Positions 34,260-45,683 of a DNA stretch of 64,000 nt are shown in pieces (positions within the stretch are counted from its first letter, which is position 1; every line of letters begins with the position of its first letter). The position numbers and the translations under genes were made by a program. Under the pieces are notes generated by a model, which had not been told where the DNA came from, did no database searches, and saw only the letters and a program-made list of their open reading frames with translations. The DNA comes from Anthoceros angustus (taxonomy: Eukaryota; Streptophyta; Anthocerotopsida; Anthocerotales; Anthocerotaceae): contig VJWM01000219.1 in the NCBI GenBank assembly GCA_010909165.1, positions 62,001 through 126,000 on the forward strand. Reading direction: 5' to 3'.

Positions 34260-35706
34260 ACTCTATGTAGAAAGAAAAGAGATGGAAAAAATGCCATCCG
34301 GAAAAAAAAAAAGATGTCACCCCAATAATGGGCACCAGTCCAAGAGGGATTAACTCCCGCGCTTTTCTCAAAACTACCTACTGCCTTAAGGACTTATGAT
34401 CGGAGATAAGAAAGAGCCCATTTACCACTGCCGCCGAAGAAGTTGCCTCCCCTACACTAGTCGCCGTCCTATACATTGCATTCGCCAATGCCCTTTGCAG
34501 GGCGATGGACACCCATTGCCTTAAGAAAGATACAAGAAAGGGGGAGACCAACCACCTTCCTGCGATCGTGGTAAGACTTAGCACAGGCCTTGAGGAACTT
34601 CGAGAAGTCCCGATCCATGGCCCCATGAGTCTCAATGGCAAGGGGGATAAAAGTGTGGTCGTTCTGCATAGGAAAGTACTCGTGGACCTTGGCCATCGCG
34701 CAGCCTTCCGCCATCGGGGGTTGAGGATAACGTGCTAACAGGTACTGTCCCGGATGGGGTCCGTTACAACCACATCAGCGATAAAAACTTGGTCCCCTGG
34801 GTCAAGAAAAGGCCAGCCCTGAGAGACACACCATTGAGCAAAGTGTAGGGACGCTCCCTATAGGGAAAAAAGCCGCCCTCTTTGGCCACCGAGAACATGA
34901 CGTCCCGGATGGCATCATGCATAGTAATGCGCTGCCCGCCAGCGGGATAGCAGGCCAGATGGGCCCCAGGGTCATCGAGGGAAGCCCCATAGCTGCAAGC
35001 AGAGAGAGAATAGGCCAAAGGTTGGACCAGACCCAAGCGGAAACGCATCGCGATAGAAAAGGTTGTTAGTGCGATGTGGAACGCCTAGATATTACGACTA
35101 GCCAGGAACCTGCTCCCTTCCCCGAGCAAGAACGAAACCGAGCACAGATGGGCCTGGGAATGGAAGAATCCTGAAGAAGGCCCAGCTGCGCCTGCCCATA
35201 ATGCTTCTCCAGGAGCAACTCTTGAAGCCCCCGCATCCCAACCTCGAGGAGGGAGGAGAAAAGAGGCATGGCGGCCCTAGCCTAAAGAGGATACAGATCC
35301 TCTAGACACGCTTAAGGACGACTGCAGAGGAACCTCCTCAACCCCCGAGACGAATGTCCCCAGGCCCTAAGATATGGGAATTGTCAGCCATTGGCGGATA
35401 CAGACTTTCCCATACCATGGAGGCAGTTAGGGACAACGCTTTGGAATGCACCATAGTGAAGAGCGCCCCCCCTAAAGGGTCACCCTGCCTTGTGCCCGTC
35501 GTCGAGTCCAACTCAGAAACCCCCTCCACTGCAGGGCCATGTTGATAGTAGAGTTTGGAGGGGGACCCATAGACAGAGCGGACAAAGGGGATAAGGTTGG
35601 CCAACAGCCCACCAGCATTCTTGAGCTCGTCGAAGATAGCCGCCCTAGAGACAGTGTTGAAATTATGTAAGTGTGTATCGAGGTCATGAGTAAGTTTTTT
35701 TAGCAA
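34260..35706 (-). mobile_element. Degenerate LINE-type retrotransposon, reverse transcriptase to 3' end
   Basis: Minus-strand fragments in consistent order. At 35338-35706 is reverse transcriptase sequence with FNTVSRAAIFDELK and GTRQGDPLGGALF, the fingers/palm region of non-LTR enzymes. At 35066-35269 is ARFRSCSGKGAGSWL; at 34764-35048 a C-terminal domain with QRITMHDAIRDVMFSVAKEG; at 34378-34714 a terminal segment FIPLAIETHGAMDRDFSKFL. Frames change between them and stops intervene, and the catalytic YxDD region is not seen, so the element is dead. A second copy of the 3' part lies at 37497-38150. The 5' end is absent, typical of LINE truncation. Confidence 0.75.
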
Positions 35707-35860
35707 TAATTCAAGACTTTATAGATATGTCAAAGTATGCAGCGAAGTGATGCACTGGGAAGAAGATCTGGAGTAATTTTTTTTTAGCAATAATTCGAGA
35801 CTTAATAGATATGTCAAAGCATATAGTGAAGTCCTGCACTGGGAAGAAGATTTGAAGTAA
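35702..35860. repeat. 84-bp-period direct repeat, two copies
   Basis: The segment beginning AGCAATAATTCAAGACTTTA at 35702-35776 recurs at 35786-35860 with about 85 percent identity; both contain a CACTGGGAAGAAGAT core. It lies between the LINE remnant and the CACTA fragment and may belong to the end of the latter. Confidence 0.75.
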
Positions 35861-35913
35861 CCTTATAGGCACTAACAAATGGAAAAGAAGATCTAGAGTA
35901 ACCTTGAAGGACA

Positions 35914-36291
35914 CTAAAAATTGGAGAAGACTATTTCCATCATTATGTGCAAGTCATGGCACTTCAGGCTTCCAACTTTGCCGCTCGCGATTTTCGCAGC
36001 TGTGTTAGATCCATACCCTGTTGGCAGCTTTATGCGTTTCATTTCTTGAATAACCCGTTTCTGATCGTCTCGCCCCAGGACGTATGCCGCCTCGGGGCAA
36101 TGAGCCTCCTCCCCTACTGGCCACAACCACCCTTTCCCTCCACTTGCTTTCATGTCCATCCGTGATGCCAGGTCATCACGCTCTCCAATCAACGTGTGCC
36201 ATATGGCCTCGGCGTTGTTTTTCTCGACATGCATAACGTCCTTTGGTGCCCATTTCAGCAAATGATGCCAATATGGGAGCTCCAGAAACAA
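35914..36291 (-). pseudogene. CACTA (En/Spm) transposase fragment, TNP2 type
   Basis: A 125-codon open frame matches the order of motifs in TNP2-like transposases of plant CACTA elements: LPYWHHLLKWAPKDVMHVEK, then GERDDLASRMDM, ALLED-type acidic spacing, KRIKLPTGYGSNTAAKI and LKCHDLHIMMEIV. Only this block remains, with no N-terminal Asp-containing half and no C-terminal domain, so it is a fragment. It is flanked on both sides by short repeats containing CACTAA. Confidence 0.75.
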
Positions 36292-36339
36292 GGACGACCT
36301 TCATCAGGTTCTAAACCGTCCTCGCTGTCGGAGCTCTAC

Positions 36340-36500
36340 TGGGGTCGCGTAACCCCGTAGGATACAAAAAATTGGAGAAGAAGATCTGGAGTAATCCCAT
36401 AGGCCACTAATAATTGGAGAAGAAGATCTGGAGTAACCCCGTAGGACACTAACAACTAGAGAAGATATGAGTAACCCCATAGGACACTAAGAACTTAATG
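36340..36500. repeat. Short tandem repeats with CACTAA core beside the CACTA fragment
   Basis: About three degenerate units of roughly 50 bp, each with ATTGGAGAAGAAGATCTGGA followed by GTAACCCCRTAGGACACTAA. Matching units lie on the other side of the transposase fragment at about 35865-35935. They may be subterminal repeats of a CACTA element, although no intact terminus is seen. Confidence 0.55.
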
Positions 36501-36798
36501 TTATAAAAGATAGCCCCATAAGGGCCATGAAATTAGAAGACGGGAGGCCCCTCATCTGAACAGTGATCCATCCTACCTGAATACTAATCCGTCCCATCTG
36601 AGCACTATGAAGTTCCTATGGACTGATGTCTGGATGTCACTTCTTGAAAGAGAGACGTCACGAGTAAGTTTGCACTCATTTAAGATCAACGATCTAGCAA
36701 AAATAAATACTGTAGCCAGTCTGTCATGATTATCACTTCATGTTGTTGTATTCGCTCTAGATGATGCTCTACTAGAGAATTAAAGTTTTGTTAATTTG

Positions 36799-36875
36799 GA
36801 AATTTGTATCCACAAAGAAACACTTTTACAAGCACGCAAAATCGTATTGAAAATTTGTATCCACAAAGAAACATC
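36799..36875. repeat. 52-bp-period direct repeat
   Basis: AATTTGTATCCACAAAGAAA occurs near 36800 and again near 36852, each followed by a related CA-TTTT-CAAGC stretch. It lies in AT-rich transposon-derived DNA; no coding function. Confidence 0.65.
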
Positions 36876-37269
36876 TTTTCAAGCTCACAGTCTCGTATTA
36901 GAGCTGCTTCCTTGGCACAATGATTTTTGCCAAAATATATTTGACAATGTTTCTTGTTATGTGCGGAATCCACTTCTCTTTCTACCTCCAATGCGTGGTG
37001 TAGTGGTAGAAGGACTTAAGCTAAGATACCCCAAAATACCTTGGCTCGCCATTTTTCATTTTTTTTCGGAGGTATCATTTTTGCTCTTTCCAGTCTATGT
37101 GATGTTATCCCTCATAGATCTTTGAGTGTGAGGTGTTTGGAGCTTGTTTCTTTTTAAGGCCATTGATACATCTTACAATTACCTTCAAATGATCCACGTT
37201 CACTTTTGGCACTTAAATTGAAACAAGGTCTTGCACAGCTTTGTCTATGGAAGACAACTTAGGTGGTGA

Positions 37270-37400
37270 CAGCAAATGCTCTCTAGAAAATGTGTATGGA
37301 AACTCCAAAGCAAACAACCAACCATACACAAGATTTCAAGCAAATGCTCTCTAGAAAATGTACATGGAGACTCCAAAGCAACCAACTAACTATATGCAGG
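37270..37400. repeat. 68-bp-period direct repeat
   Basis: GCAAATGCTCTCTAGAAAAT appears at about 37272 and about 37340, followed in both by an ATGGA-ACTCCAAAGCAA stretch. The two copies are about 85 percent alike. Confidence 0.7.
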
Positions 37401-37496
37401 ATTTCATCTAGCGATGTTACTGAGACCTACCATATTGTAAAACAAATAAAGTAAAACAAATAAAGAAAATGAAATATGTCCTTGGACCAAGAACTT

Positions 37497-38150
37497 GGAA
37501 AAGAAGACTTTATTATAAAAAAGAGATGGGAAAAACCCATCCACCCCAAAAACAAAGGGGCGAAAACCCAATAAAGGGCACCATGCCAGGGGGATTAGCC
37601 CCCACGATCACGCATTTCAAAACTACCAACCGCCCGAAGAACTTCGTGGTCAGGGATGTGAAAATGCCTGCTTACCACCGATATCGAAGAAGTTGGGCTC
37701 GTTGTCGTTCTGTACACTGCATTGGCCAATGCCCTTTGCAGAGCGATGGAAACCCTTTGCTGGAAGAAAGAAATAATACAAGAAAGGGGGAGGCCAACCC
37801 CATTCTTGCGGCTGTGATAAGCCTTAGCGCAGGCCTTGACGAACCTAGAGAAATCATTGCCCATGGCTCCGTGAGTCTTGATGGCAAGGGGGACGAAGGC
37901 GTGGCCGTCCTGCATAGGAGAATACTTGTGGACTTAAGCCGTCGCGCATCCCTCCGCTGCCCAACCTAGAGGGTTAAAGATAACATGTTCGCAGACACTG
38001 TCCCGGGTGGGATCGGTGATAACCACATCAGCAACTGAAACCTGATCCCCCAGGTTAAAAATAGATCAGCTCTAAGCGAAACCCGTTGAGCAGGGTGTAA
38101 GAGCGCTCCCTAAATGGAAGGGACCGCCTTCCCTAGCAATAGAGAGTGGA
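37497..38150 (-). mobile_element. Second LINE 3' fragment, homologous to 34260-34880
   Basis: The minus strand encodes FVPLAIKTHGAMGNDFSRFV and RVSIALQRALANAVYRT, matching the terminal segment of the copy at 34378-34714. The nucleotide match extends from the AAAGAGATGG block near 37520 to about 38140. It starts directly in the C-terminal region, so it is a strongly 5'-truncated copy. Confidence 0.7.
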
Positions 38151-38655
38151 CCAATGAGGTTTTGTTTTCTTTATTGAACATAGAGTTCCTCCATATGGAG
38201 ATTTGCTTCGGTTTCTTTTAACTCAGAAAATTTATAGGTAATATAAGTAAAATAAGACAATGGTGCATTCCACCTTGCAAAAAGTATAAAATTTTAATAA
38301 TACCCAATATATATCATAGAAAGCCAAGAAGTAGAAGACCAAAGGTCAAGTAGATTAAATGAGTGGATTGATGAGCCTTTCACATCAAAGACGACAAGCG
38401 AACTGCGAACGGCGCAGTGCGCCTTTGATGCTTTGGCAGATTACCGAAAATAGCATAACTACGGGCATAGCCGGCCTCATAGCGCCGTGAGCATCGAAGG
38501 CACAGTGCGAAGCGCACTGCGTGGCTTTATGACCCTCCGTGATAAGCGGGCCGGGTCGGCATAATAAGCGGGCCGGGTCCCGATGGCCTAACCTAATGAC
38601 GATGATATATAATCTCGCTGGCTTAGCCATACGGCTATATAAGCATGTGGATAGG

Positions 38656-38726
38656 GTGTGGTCTAGCTTGTGGCCGTGTCCCTTGTGCAGGGTGTGCTCT
38701 AGCTTGTGGGCGTGTTCCTTGTGCAG
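38656..38726. repeat. 36-bp tandem repeat inside the TIR element
   Basis: Two copies of a unit containing TCTAGCTTGTGG-CGTGT-CCTTGTGCAG, 38656-38690 and 38691-38726. Another pair, ATAAGCGGGCCGGGTC, lies just upstream near 38541 and 38563. Confidence 0.7.
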
Positions 38727-39085
38727 ATGGTCACTCGCCATGATGGAGTGTGTTCTTTTTGAGTTGTGTTCTTTCATGACAAAAGTCTCCTCACGATAGA
38801 GTGTGGGCTAATGTCCTTTTGCTGTTGAGTTTTAAGGATTATTCTTATTTTTAGCCTGATTTTTTTATTAATATCATCATGTGCTTGGAGGTGCGACAGC
38901 ATGGCAGGCACCTCTGTCAGTCATAAAAACTTTGCATCGTACAGAAGCTCTGTTACCTAGAGCCATGAATCAGTGGGGGAGGTGGACTGCTTGCACCCAC
39001 ACCATCCACAGGTGTGCCATCTAGTGTCGTGTCTGCGTCATGCTCCATCTTGAGCTTGGTTTGTGAAGTCTAGTCGAAGGTGGCT

Positions 39086-39450
39086 TTACCCGGATCCTGG
39101 CTTTAGAATTCCAGTGAACTTGGGATTGCCCTCACAAAGGGCAGCCATCGCCTCGTAGTGCACCCAGGTAGAGTTCACTTGGCCTGAGCTTGACTTGGAC
39201 TCCTTCTCCTTCCTGTATTTTTTCTTCAAATTCTCCAGCTTCTGCTTACACTTTTTTGACGTCAAGCCAGCAATCTTGCAGGAGCTACTCACATCTTTAG
39301 AGATTTGTGTCCAATGTCTAGTTGCCAGGTTGCTGCGCTTGAGGTGGACCACTTGCATCTCGATATATGTGTCGATTAAAGTCGCAGTTGCTTCTTCGAT
39401 CCAAGTGATGACCTCCGAACGTTTTCATGTGGCATCTGCATATTTCCTAG
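39086..39450 (-). CDS. Trihelix/Myb-SANT-like DNA-binding protein of a DNA transposon
   Basis: The frame reads KRSEVITWIEEATATLIDTY, then RHWTQISKDVSSSCKIAG and LTSKKCKQKLENLKKKYRKE, ending FTGILKPGSG at 39086. This is the trihelix pattern: a tryptophan-initiated first helix, a second W-containing helix, and a KCK-x-K-xx-NL third helix. It lies on the minus strand inside a TIR element, so it is probably the element's accessory DNA-binding protein and not a host gene. The start is unclear because the frame is open into the preceding sequence and an intron may be present. Confidence 0.5.
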
Positions 39451-40368
39451 CACTCCTCGGCAGCACATAATCATCCGAATCTTGCTCCATATTTTCTGTA
39501 CCAGCCAAAAGCGACTCTTGAGTACTTGTATTGGTGAAGATATACACGGCTTCCTCCATTGTTCAGAAAGGGCTTGCAGCACCAAGGCAAGGCAACGTAC
39601 GGCCTTGTCCGCAGCACCCACAACAATTTGGGCGGGCTAGGTAATGACGAGATTACCGGGACTTATGGATCCCGGGTGGTTGCAAAGGAACCAGGGTCTG
39701 CAACCCTACAATAAAGGGCCTTTTTTTTGGCTCGACTGCGACTTGGAAGGCGTAAGGGGCGACTCTTGGCGGAAAGAAGGCCAAAAATAAGGTATTCCCC
39801 TTCTTTTCGGAGTGAACTGCGAACAGCGCCGTTCACTTTGTCGTCTTTGATGTGAAAGGCCTATGAGGACTAGACTGTATAGGTTAGTCTAGGTGGTGCC
39901 TGGCAAATAAACTAATAGAAAAATTAACAAATAATCTGAACTAGATAGCTTGAATATCTCTGAACTTTGTAAGTATCCCTCTAAACTACTTATTTTCTAG
40001 GCGTTTTTATGCCTATTTACACAGACGTTTAAAAAATAAGTTGTAATTAAATTAGAACAAAAAGCATAAAACACATCATGTAATTGAGATTGATCACCTA
40101 AGCAGGTTAAAGATTGTGCTGAACAAGAGGCCGTCGGAAGGGAAGTAGCCACGCCGCACTCTTTCTCTTTTGGAACGTAAATCACGATCGGTTACCCAAA
40201 TGTGAAAGGGGGCTAGCGTGTCGCGTGGCTGTGGTTTGCCCGTCAAAAGCTTCTTCTGTTGGACTTGCCCAGTAGCTTCGCGTCCGTGCTCCAGGCAATT
40301 GAGCGATGGTCTTGAATTCCGGGTGGCCTTGGGGAACCTTGGGTCGACTTAGTCGGCACAGCGTGCGC

Positions 40369-43300
40369 ATGGCCCCGTTCCCCCTGCCGCCTGAGATGGG
40401 GTGGCGCAATGGTGCAATCCAGCCACCAACTTCCGTCGCGTCCAGGTCCGACTTGCAGATTGACATTGGGGACGTTGATGACGAGCTTCCGGTTCGTGCT
40501 GCCGGCTTCGCCCTATCGTTTGCCTCTGCGCTCTCGCGCGGCCTGTACTCAGCTGCTTGCTGCTCGTCTGCAGGCCTGCTGCAAGTGCCCTCTGTCGGAA
40601 TCCACCACTGAGACTTTCCTGGAGGCCAGGGATCTCCTCTGTCAGGGCAATTCAGCTTATCGCTCGTGCAACTTTGAAGAGGTTCTACCCGTGCGCATCC
40701 CCATGTTCAATTGGAAGTTTAGTGCTCTTGCTCTTGCTGGTGCCTGAGTAGGAGCAGCAGCTGGGATACGCGGCACATTTTCTTGGCCATTGCGAACTTA
40801 TTCTTTCGGGCCAATTGAGTGTTTGCAAGATTAATTTCCTGTGTTGTCTCCTGCATGCCTGGAGCAGGCCATCTCCCTTTACTCGAAGGCTCTCCACAGG
40901 CAATCCCCTGACACACCTTTGCTCTTAAGCAATCGATCGGCCTCGTTTTGCAGGTACGAAGGATCGTAGCTGTCTACTTGTTCTTGATTTCGCTGACGGT
41001 CGTAATTCTACTATTTTCGGAGGGAGCTTGGCAGTGTCCAGGAACACAGTGTTGGAATTGGTAGGACGTAGCTTGCACTACATGGATGGGAACTGCAGTT
41101 GCCATGCAATTACGTCTTTGTTTGGAGTCTATTCCTTAGAGGACGGGGTCACTGGTGAAAATTTGGGATATATGGCTGGTTGAACTGTTTATTTGCCACA
41201 CTACATACCGGTTGAACTGATATGGACCATGACATGCTTCTTTCTTCGCCCTGTCTTCTCTGTTCCTTGCCAGCTTGAGTAAAATGCTGAGGAAGTTGCC
41301 GGCAGCCATGTCCGAAGAAAGGTCATTGTATGGGCTGGATCCTATGTCTTTTGTCCAGGTGACCAACTCGAAACTCTGGTGGTGGAGGTCTACTTGTATG
41401 TGCCGCATGCTAATAGCTTTGGTTTTGCAGTTAGCTCTGAAGGATGCTGAGAAACTTTTGAAGATCTGCACTCAGTGGCCGAGAGCCTATTTTCGGAAAG
41501 GTTCAGCGCTTGTCATGGCAAGTTGGATTAGTTAGACATTCCCCCCTATTCTAAAGCGCTCTGGAGACGTCAGTTGTTGGCTACCGAGAAGTAGGAACTG
41601 ATTGTGGTGCAATGTTGTTCGAGAGTGCTGAAGCAAAGCTTCTGGTGGCCTATGCCAGCTGGAGCGATATGAAGAGGCACGAGAAGTTTTTCTCTCAGGC
41701 TTGCAGATCGACCCATCAAGGTAATCTTGTTGACTGAGCAGGGATTTACAACTTGTCTACAAATCAAGACGTCTGTAGCTTACTTATTTGCTTACTACCG
41801 GGACGTATGTTTGTGATTGTACCCCAGCTTGGATCTGCAAAGTGGCATGAGGGATGTGGCAGCAGAAGATTTGCCTAATGAGAAGAGGAAGCGAGCCAAG
41901 GTTCAGCGATCGGATGAATTTGATTGCATTCTATGCCTGAAGCTGATGTACAACCCAATAACAACACCATGTGGACATAGCTTCTGTCGTGCATGCCTTC
42001 TTCAGGCAATGGACCATGGTGCGGCAAGTTGCCATTCCAATTTGAGTAGAAGGGCTGGTTGCTTCTCCCTGACGGAGTGTTGTTAACAGGTATCTTTCTT
42101 TTGCAGGCAATAAGTGTCCAATGTGCAGAACAGTTTTGTTCGTGACCTCAAAAACCTATCCACTGAGGTGATACTCTAAAATACATCATGCTGGTGCTGT
42201 TCAAGTTGCGGTAGCTTCAGATTTCGCTCTGAGCAAGTTGACTTGTTTGTTGAAGCTGATGGAAGAGTGTGTTCCACTATGCAGTTTCACCCTCAATAAC
42301 ATTATTCAACGCAATTTCCCAGATGAGTATGCTGAAAGAAAAGCTGAGATGGATGCAATAACTCTGGCGGGAGAGGAAAATCTGCCTTTGTTTGTAATGG
42401 ATGTGGTGTTGCCATGTGAGAAAATGCATCTCAACATATTTGAGCCCCGCTACCGTCTCATGGTGAGCTTGTGTTTCAAATTACTTGTAATAATCTGTCC
42501 CTTTAGGCCAACATGCGTCTTGAAGCCTCTGAAAGTTTAGACGTGCAACTTCCCAAGGTGTTCTTAATGAGGGGTGTTTGTTCTGAGCTCTGGCAGGTAA
42601 GGAGGATTATGGAGGGCAACCATCGGATGGGCATGGTACGTTACATTTCTGCTTGTGCTAGGTCGTGATGTCTCACAACCTCAGCCAGCATGCACCTCCT
42701 CATTGCAAAAATCCTGGAAGCAGTGGTTGTTTTTGGTTTTTAGTTCCAGTGTACATTCGTGCTGCAGGTTGGCATTGATCATGAGACTGGGACATTGGCG
42801 GAAGTAGCATGTGAAGTAGAGATCTGTGAGTGAGTACTCACAAACATACAACCTGCTGTGGGAAAATGAAAGCTATTGAGGATCTGATGGGACAATCTTA
42901 TCTGCAGATGTGAACCTATGCATGATGGGCGTTTCCACCTGGAGGTCAGTTTCATAAGATTGATGACCTGACCTTGGACATTGTAGTCCAGCTGGTTTAG
43001 TGTTCATGCTTTCCTCTGAATTTAGGTGGAAGGAAAACGCCGTTGCCGCATCACCAGAACTTGGGAGCAGGACGGGTATGCCCCATGTAACTTCAACTTC
43101 AGCCAGGTTGTGTGTACAGATTGAATGTGAAAATTCGCATTCATGTAGATGGACCTTTTGTTGTCTGTGAGTTGCAGGTACCGTGTTGGTGAAGTTCAGT
43201 GGCTTCAGGATGTCGTCCCAGCAGAGGGGTCTCAAGAAAAGAAGCAGGTCGCTTGTTTTCTGCTTGTGCCTAATGATCCTCGGCTGTAACAGCTGGTAGT

Positions 43301-43996
43301 GATTCCTGATTTGCGATTTGATTCTGTTGTGCAGATTCAGGAGCTTGCCATAACAGCAGCAGAGGTGGCCCGTTCCTGGATGACCCGTGCACAAGAACTT
43401 GTCCGATCTGGTACAGCATCCCGCAACCACAGTTTTGTCAGCCCTAGTTTGTAGGGCCTCACTGACTACTTGCTTTTCCACTTGATCACAGACCGTCGGA
43501 GAAACCTTAATGACCTGATGAGTCAGGCTGACGGGATGCCAAACACGAGCGATGCTGAGAGATTCAGTTTCTGGGTAGGGCAATGGATCATACTTTTGGT
43601 TGGTGTTGCATTGATTGAGGTGAGGATGTCGCAGCCAGGAGTAGTGTGTTCCATGTTGGACGATGGTTACAGAACTATGTGGTGTCCCAGGTGGCCAGTC
43701 TTTTGCATCTAAGACCTCCTGACAAGCTAAAGTTTTTGCGGATGACTAACACGCAAGAGGTTCGAGCGTTTACTTTGTTTATTCTGAACATAGTTTGTTC
43801 TAGCATCGTGTTCACCTTTTTGTTCTACTGGATCGTGATATGGAGTATCAGTTCCTAGTAGGCACACCCTGCGCATGAACGCTGGCAGGTCTCTGTCCCT
43901 GCTGTTCACCATTTGGTGTTTGTTTCTTTGCAGAGGTTGACACGAGAGATGAATCTCCTTCAGGCTGGTCATTCTCAAGGGTGTCACATCCAGTAA
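40369..43996 (+). CDS. TPR-RING-LON domain protein (LONRF-type ubiquitin ligase)
   Basis: Eighteen short exons join in phase; exon ends include 40491, 40574-40681, 40868-40953, 41274-41358, 41431-41511, 41659-41720, 41828-42018, 42107-42167, 42285-42462, 42597-42635, 42768-42829, 42908-42944, 43026-43075, 43178-43247, 43335-43410, 43492-43574, 43691-43759, 43934-43996. The product is about 500-507 residues, starting at ATG 40369 or 40396. TPR-like helices come first (DLLCQGNSAYRSCNFEEAIS; LERYEEAREVFLSGLQIDP). A C3HC4 RING follows: CILC, CGHSFCRAC, CPMC. The Lon substrate-binding domain starts LPLFVMDVVLPCEKMHLNIF and contains EGKRRCRITRTWEQDG. There is no Lon ATPase or protease part. The family is taken to be E3 ligases; substrates are unknown. 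The donor after residues GSAL (41511) is non-canonical in context but gives the expected protein. Confidence 0.85.
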
Positions 43997-44488
43997 GCAT
44001 GTGCTTGTACAAGTCGCTGATTGACATGGTTGCTAACTGTGAAGGCAGCATAAGTTCATTCCTCTGTTTAAGCTCTGTACGTTCTGAGTCAGTATATTCT
44101 TCTCAGCAAAATTGCTGTAGCCTGTGATATTATAAAGTATTGCTACTTGTTTAACCGCGCGAGGTGTGTGGTCGGGAGACTTCAGACCTGTGTGCTATCA
44201 GAATGTGCGGACACGTTGTATCAAACGCACTTTAAGCAGCTTTAAATAAAATTAGGTCTGCAAAGTTGCTTAACGCTTCGTTTGAAACACATGCATTGTC
44301 CTCGAAGACCTGGTTCGACCAATGTCAATCTTTCATGTAACATGAACTTGATCAAAATCCCAAGGCAAAACAAGGGAGTTGCAATAATAGCATGTAACTC
44401 AGTGTGTCTCTAGAAACTGGGCACAAGGAAATGATGAAATAGGGGGAGAAAATAACTAAAGTTGACAATCTCTAACCAAAAGTGATCT
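43997..44488. other. Tail-to-tail spacer between LONRF-type gene and SPF27
   Basis: This contains two 3' untranslated regions and no recognisable gene or repeat. Confidence 0.5.
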
Positions 44489-45683
44489 TTAGTTGCTACC
44501 AGCCTCCTCCAGCAATTTTTCCACTTCGAGTTCCAACTCTGTGCAAGCAGCTTCGATGTCCAAATTCTTCTTGCTCAATTCTCTCCATTGACTATCAAGG
44601 ACATGAAGCTCTGCAGCAGCAGCTTGCTGCCAACGCAAGAAGCCAAGAAGGCACAGACAACAGCAAACATTAAAATCTCCACTCAGGAATCCCAACAAGA
44701 GCAGAGCTTTTGTCATTGTGCTTGGGTCTAATACCTGGTTCAATTTCCGCTCACGATTCAATGCATCAATTTCTTGTCCATTCTCCCTTACTGTCGACTG
44801 CAATCTGAAAGCCAACGATGCCAAGGTTGACAAGGATAAAACATTTCACATCAGGAAAAAAAAAAACGAAGATGGGGCATACAAGGGACGAGATACCTTG
44901 CAAGAAACCCTTCCAGATGCTGATTATGCGCCTTCCATGCATTGGTACCGTACTTGAGCATCAATTCCAAATTCTCTAACCTGGGTATTGCCAAGGACAC
45001 ATTAGCCGTGACTTCAATGGAGAACCACCATCTGATGCTGAGACAATGAAGAGTCCTCACCTAAGAGATTGATGCTGCAGCTGACTGTACGCATTGGTCA
45101 CAGAGTTCTTCCATGCGCTAGGGTCATTCCGCTTAGTAGCAGGGGGTGGCTCTAACCCATATCGCGTCATATCAATGGTTACAGGTGGCTTGCCTGCACG
45201 CACTCGCTCAAGCTCCTTGGAAAGCATGGGCCAGTTCTGCATGAAACGGAGCCATGTGTAGTATGTCCATGGAAAGAACAAAAAGGGAAAAAGAAATCCC
45301 AACGACTAATTCCTGCTTTCCTGCTGGCGGACAACCAACACCTCAGCCAGTTGCTCACTTTGCAATCATTATATCATACAGTTCTGGGACAAAACAATGG
45401 ACAGGAATGCAAGCACCTCTGTGTGAATGGTGAATAAGCGGACCTGTAGCTCAAGTGTTGGAGCAGGCGGGAGCTGAGCAAGAAAGTCTGCTGGCCGCTT
45501 GGAGCTGTTCCTCATCTCTTCCTCAATCATCTTGTCCACCTCCGCTTTGATTTCTTTGTTGGCATAGTCGTCATCAATGTAAGGCAGCGCCTCGACAGTC
45601 TCGTTCATCAGGCCATGGCGCCAGCCCTGCTTGGTCCCGTTAGGCAGCGGCGCTTCCAACATGAGGACATCGTTCCCCGACAT
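44489..45683 (-). CDS. MOS4: SPF27/BCAS2 subunit of the spliceosomal NineTeen complex
   Basis: Five exons in phase: 45444-45683, 45061-45236, 44897-44980, 44735-44804, 44489-44626, giving 235 residues (240 if the in-frame ATG at 45698 is used). The protein is the core scaffold of the PRP19 complex and in Arabidopsis (MOS4) is needed for immune signalling. Family markers: [12 protein letters not shown] start, [59 protein letters not shown], and a C-terminal coiled coil ending [12 protein letters not shown]. Divergent from the HemW-like gene over a very short spacer. Likely full length. Confidence 0.92.

Larger units (their letters stand above)
38375..39860. mobile_element. DNA transposon of about 1.5 kb with 23-bp perfect terminal inverted repeats
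   Basis: The sequence starting GCCTTTCACATCAAAGACGA (38375-38397) is exactly inverted at 39838-39860. The inverted repeats continue imperfectly inward, both arms carrying a GAACTGCGAAC-GGCGC block. ATGAG occurs just outside each end (38371-38375 and near 39864), a possible but unproven target duplication. Inside is a minus-strand frame with a trihelix/Myb-like domain. No DDE transposase is seen, so the element is either non-autonomous or an internally deleted derivative. Harbinger-type elements encode a separate Myb-like protein, which makes that superfamily the first to test. Confidence 0.7.

Noticed and set aside
36990-37050. tRNA-like A box (GTGGTGTAGTGGTAGAAGG)
   Set aside because: No B box, no matching acceptor stem and no cloverleaf could be drawn.
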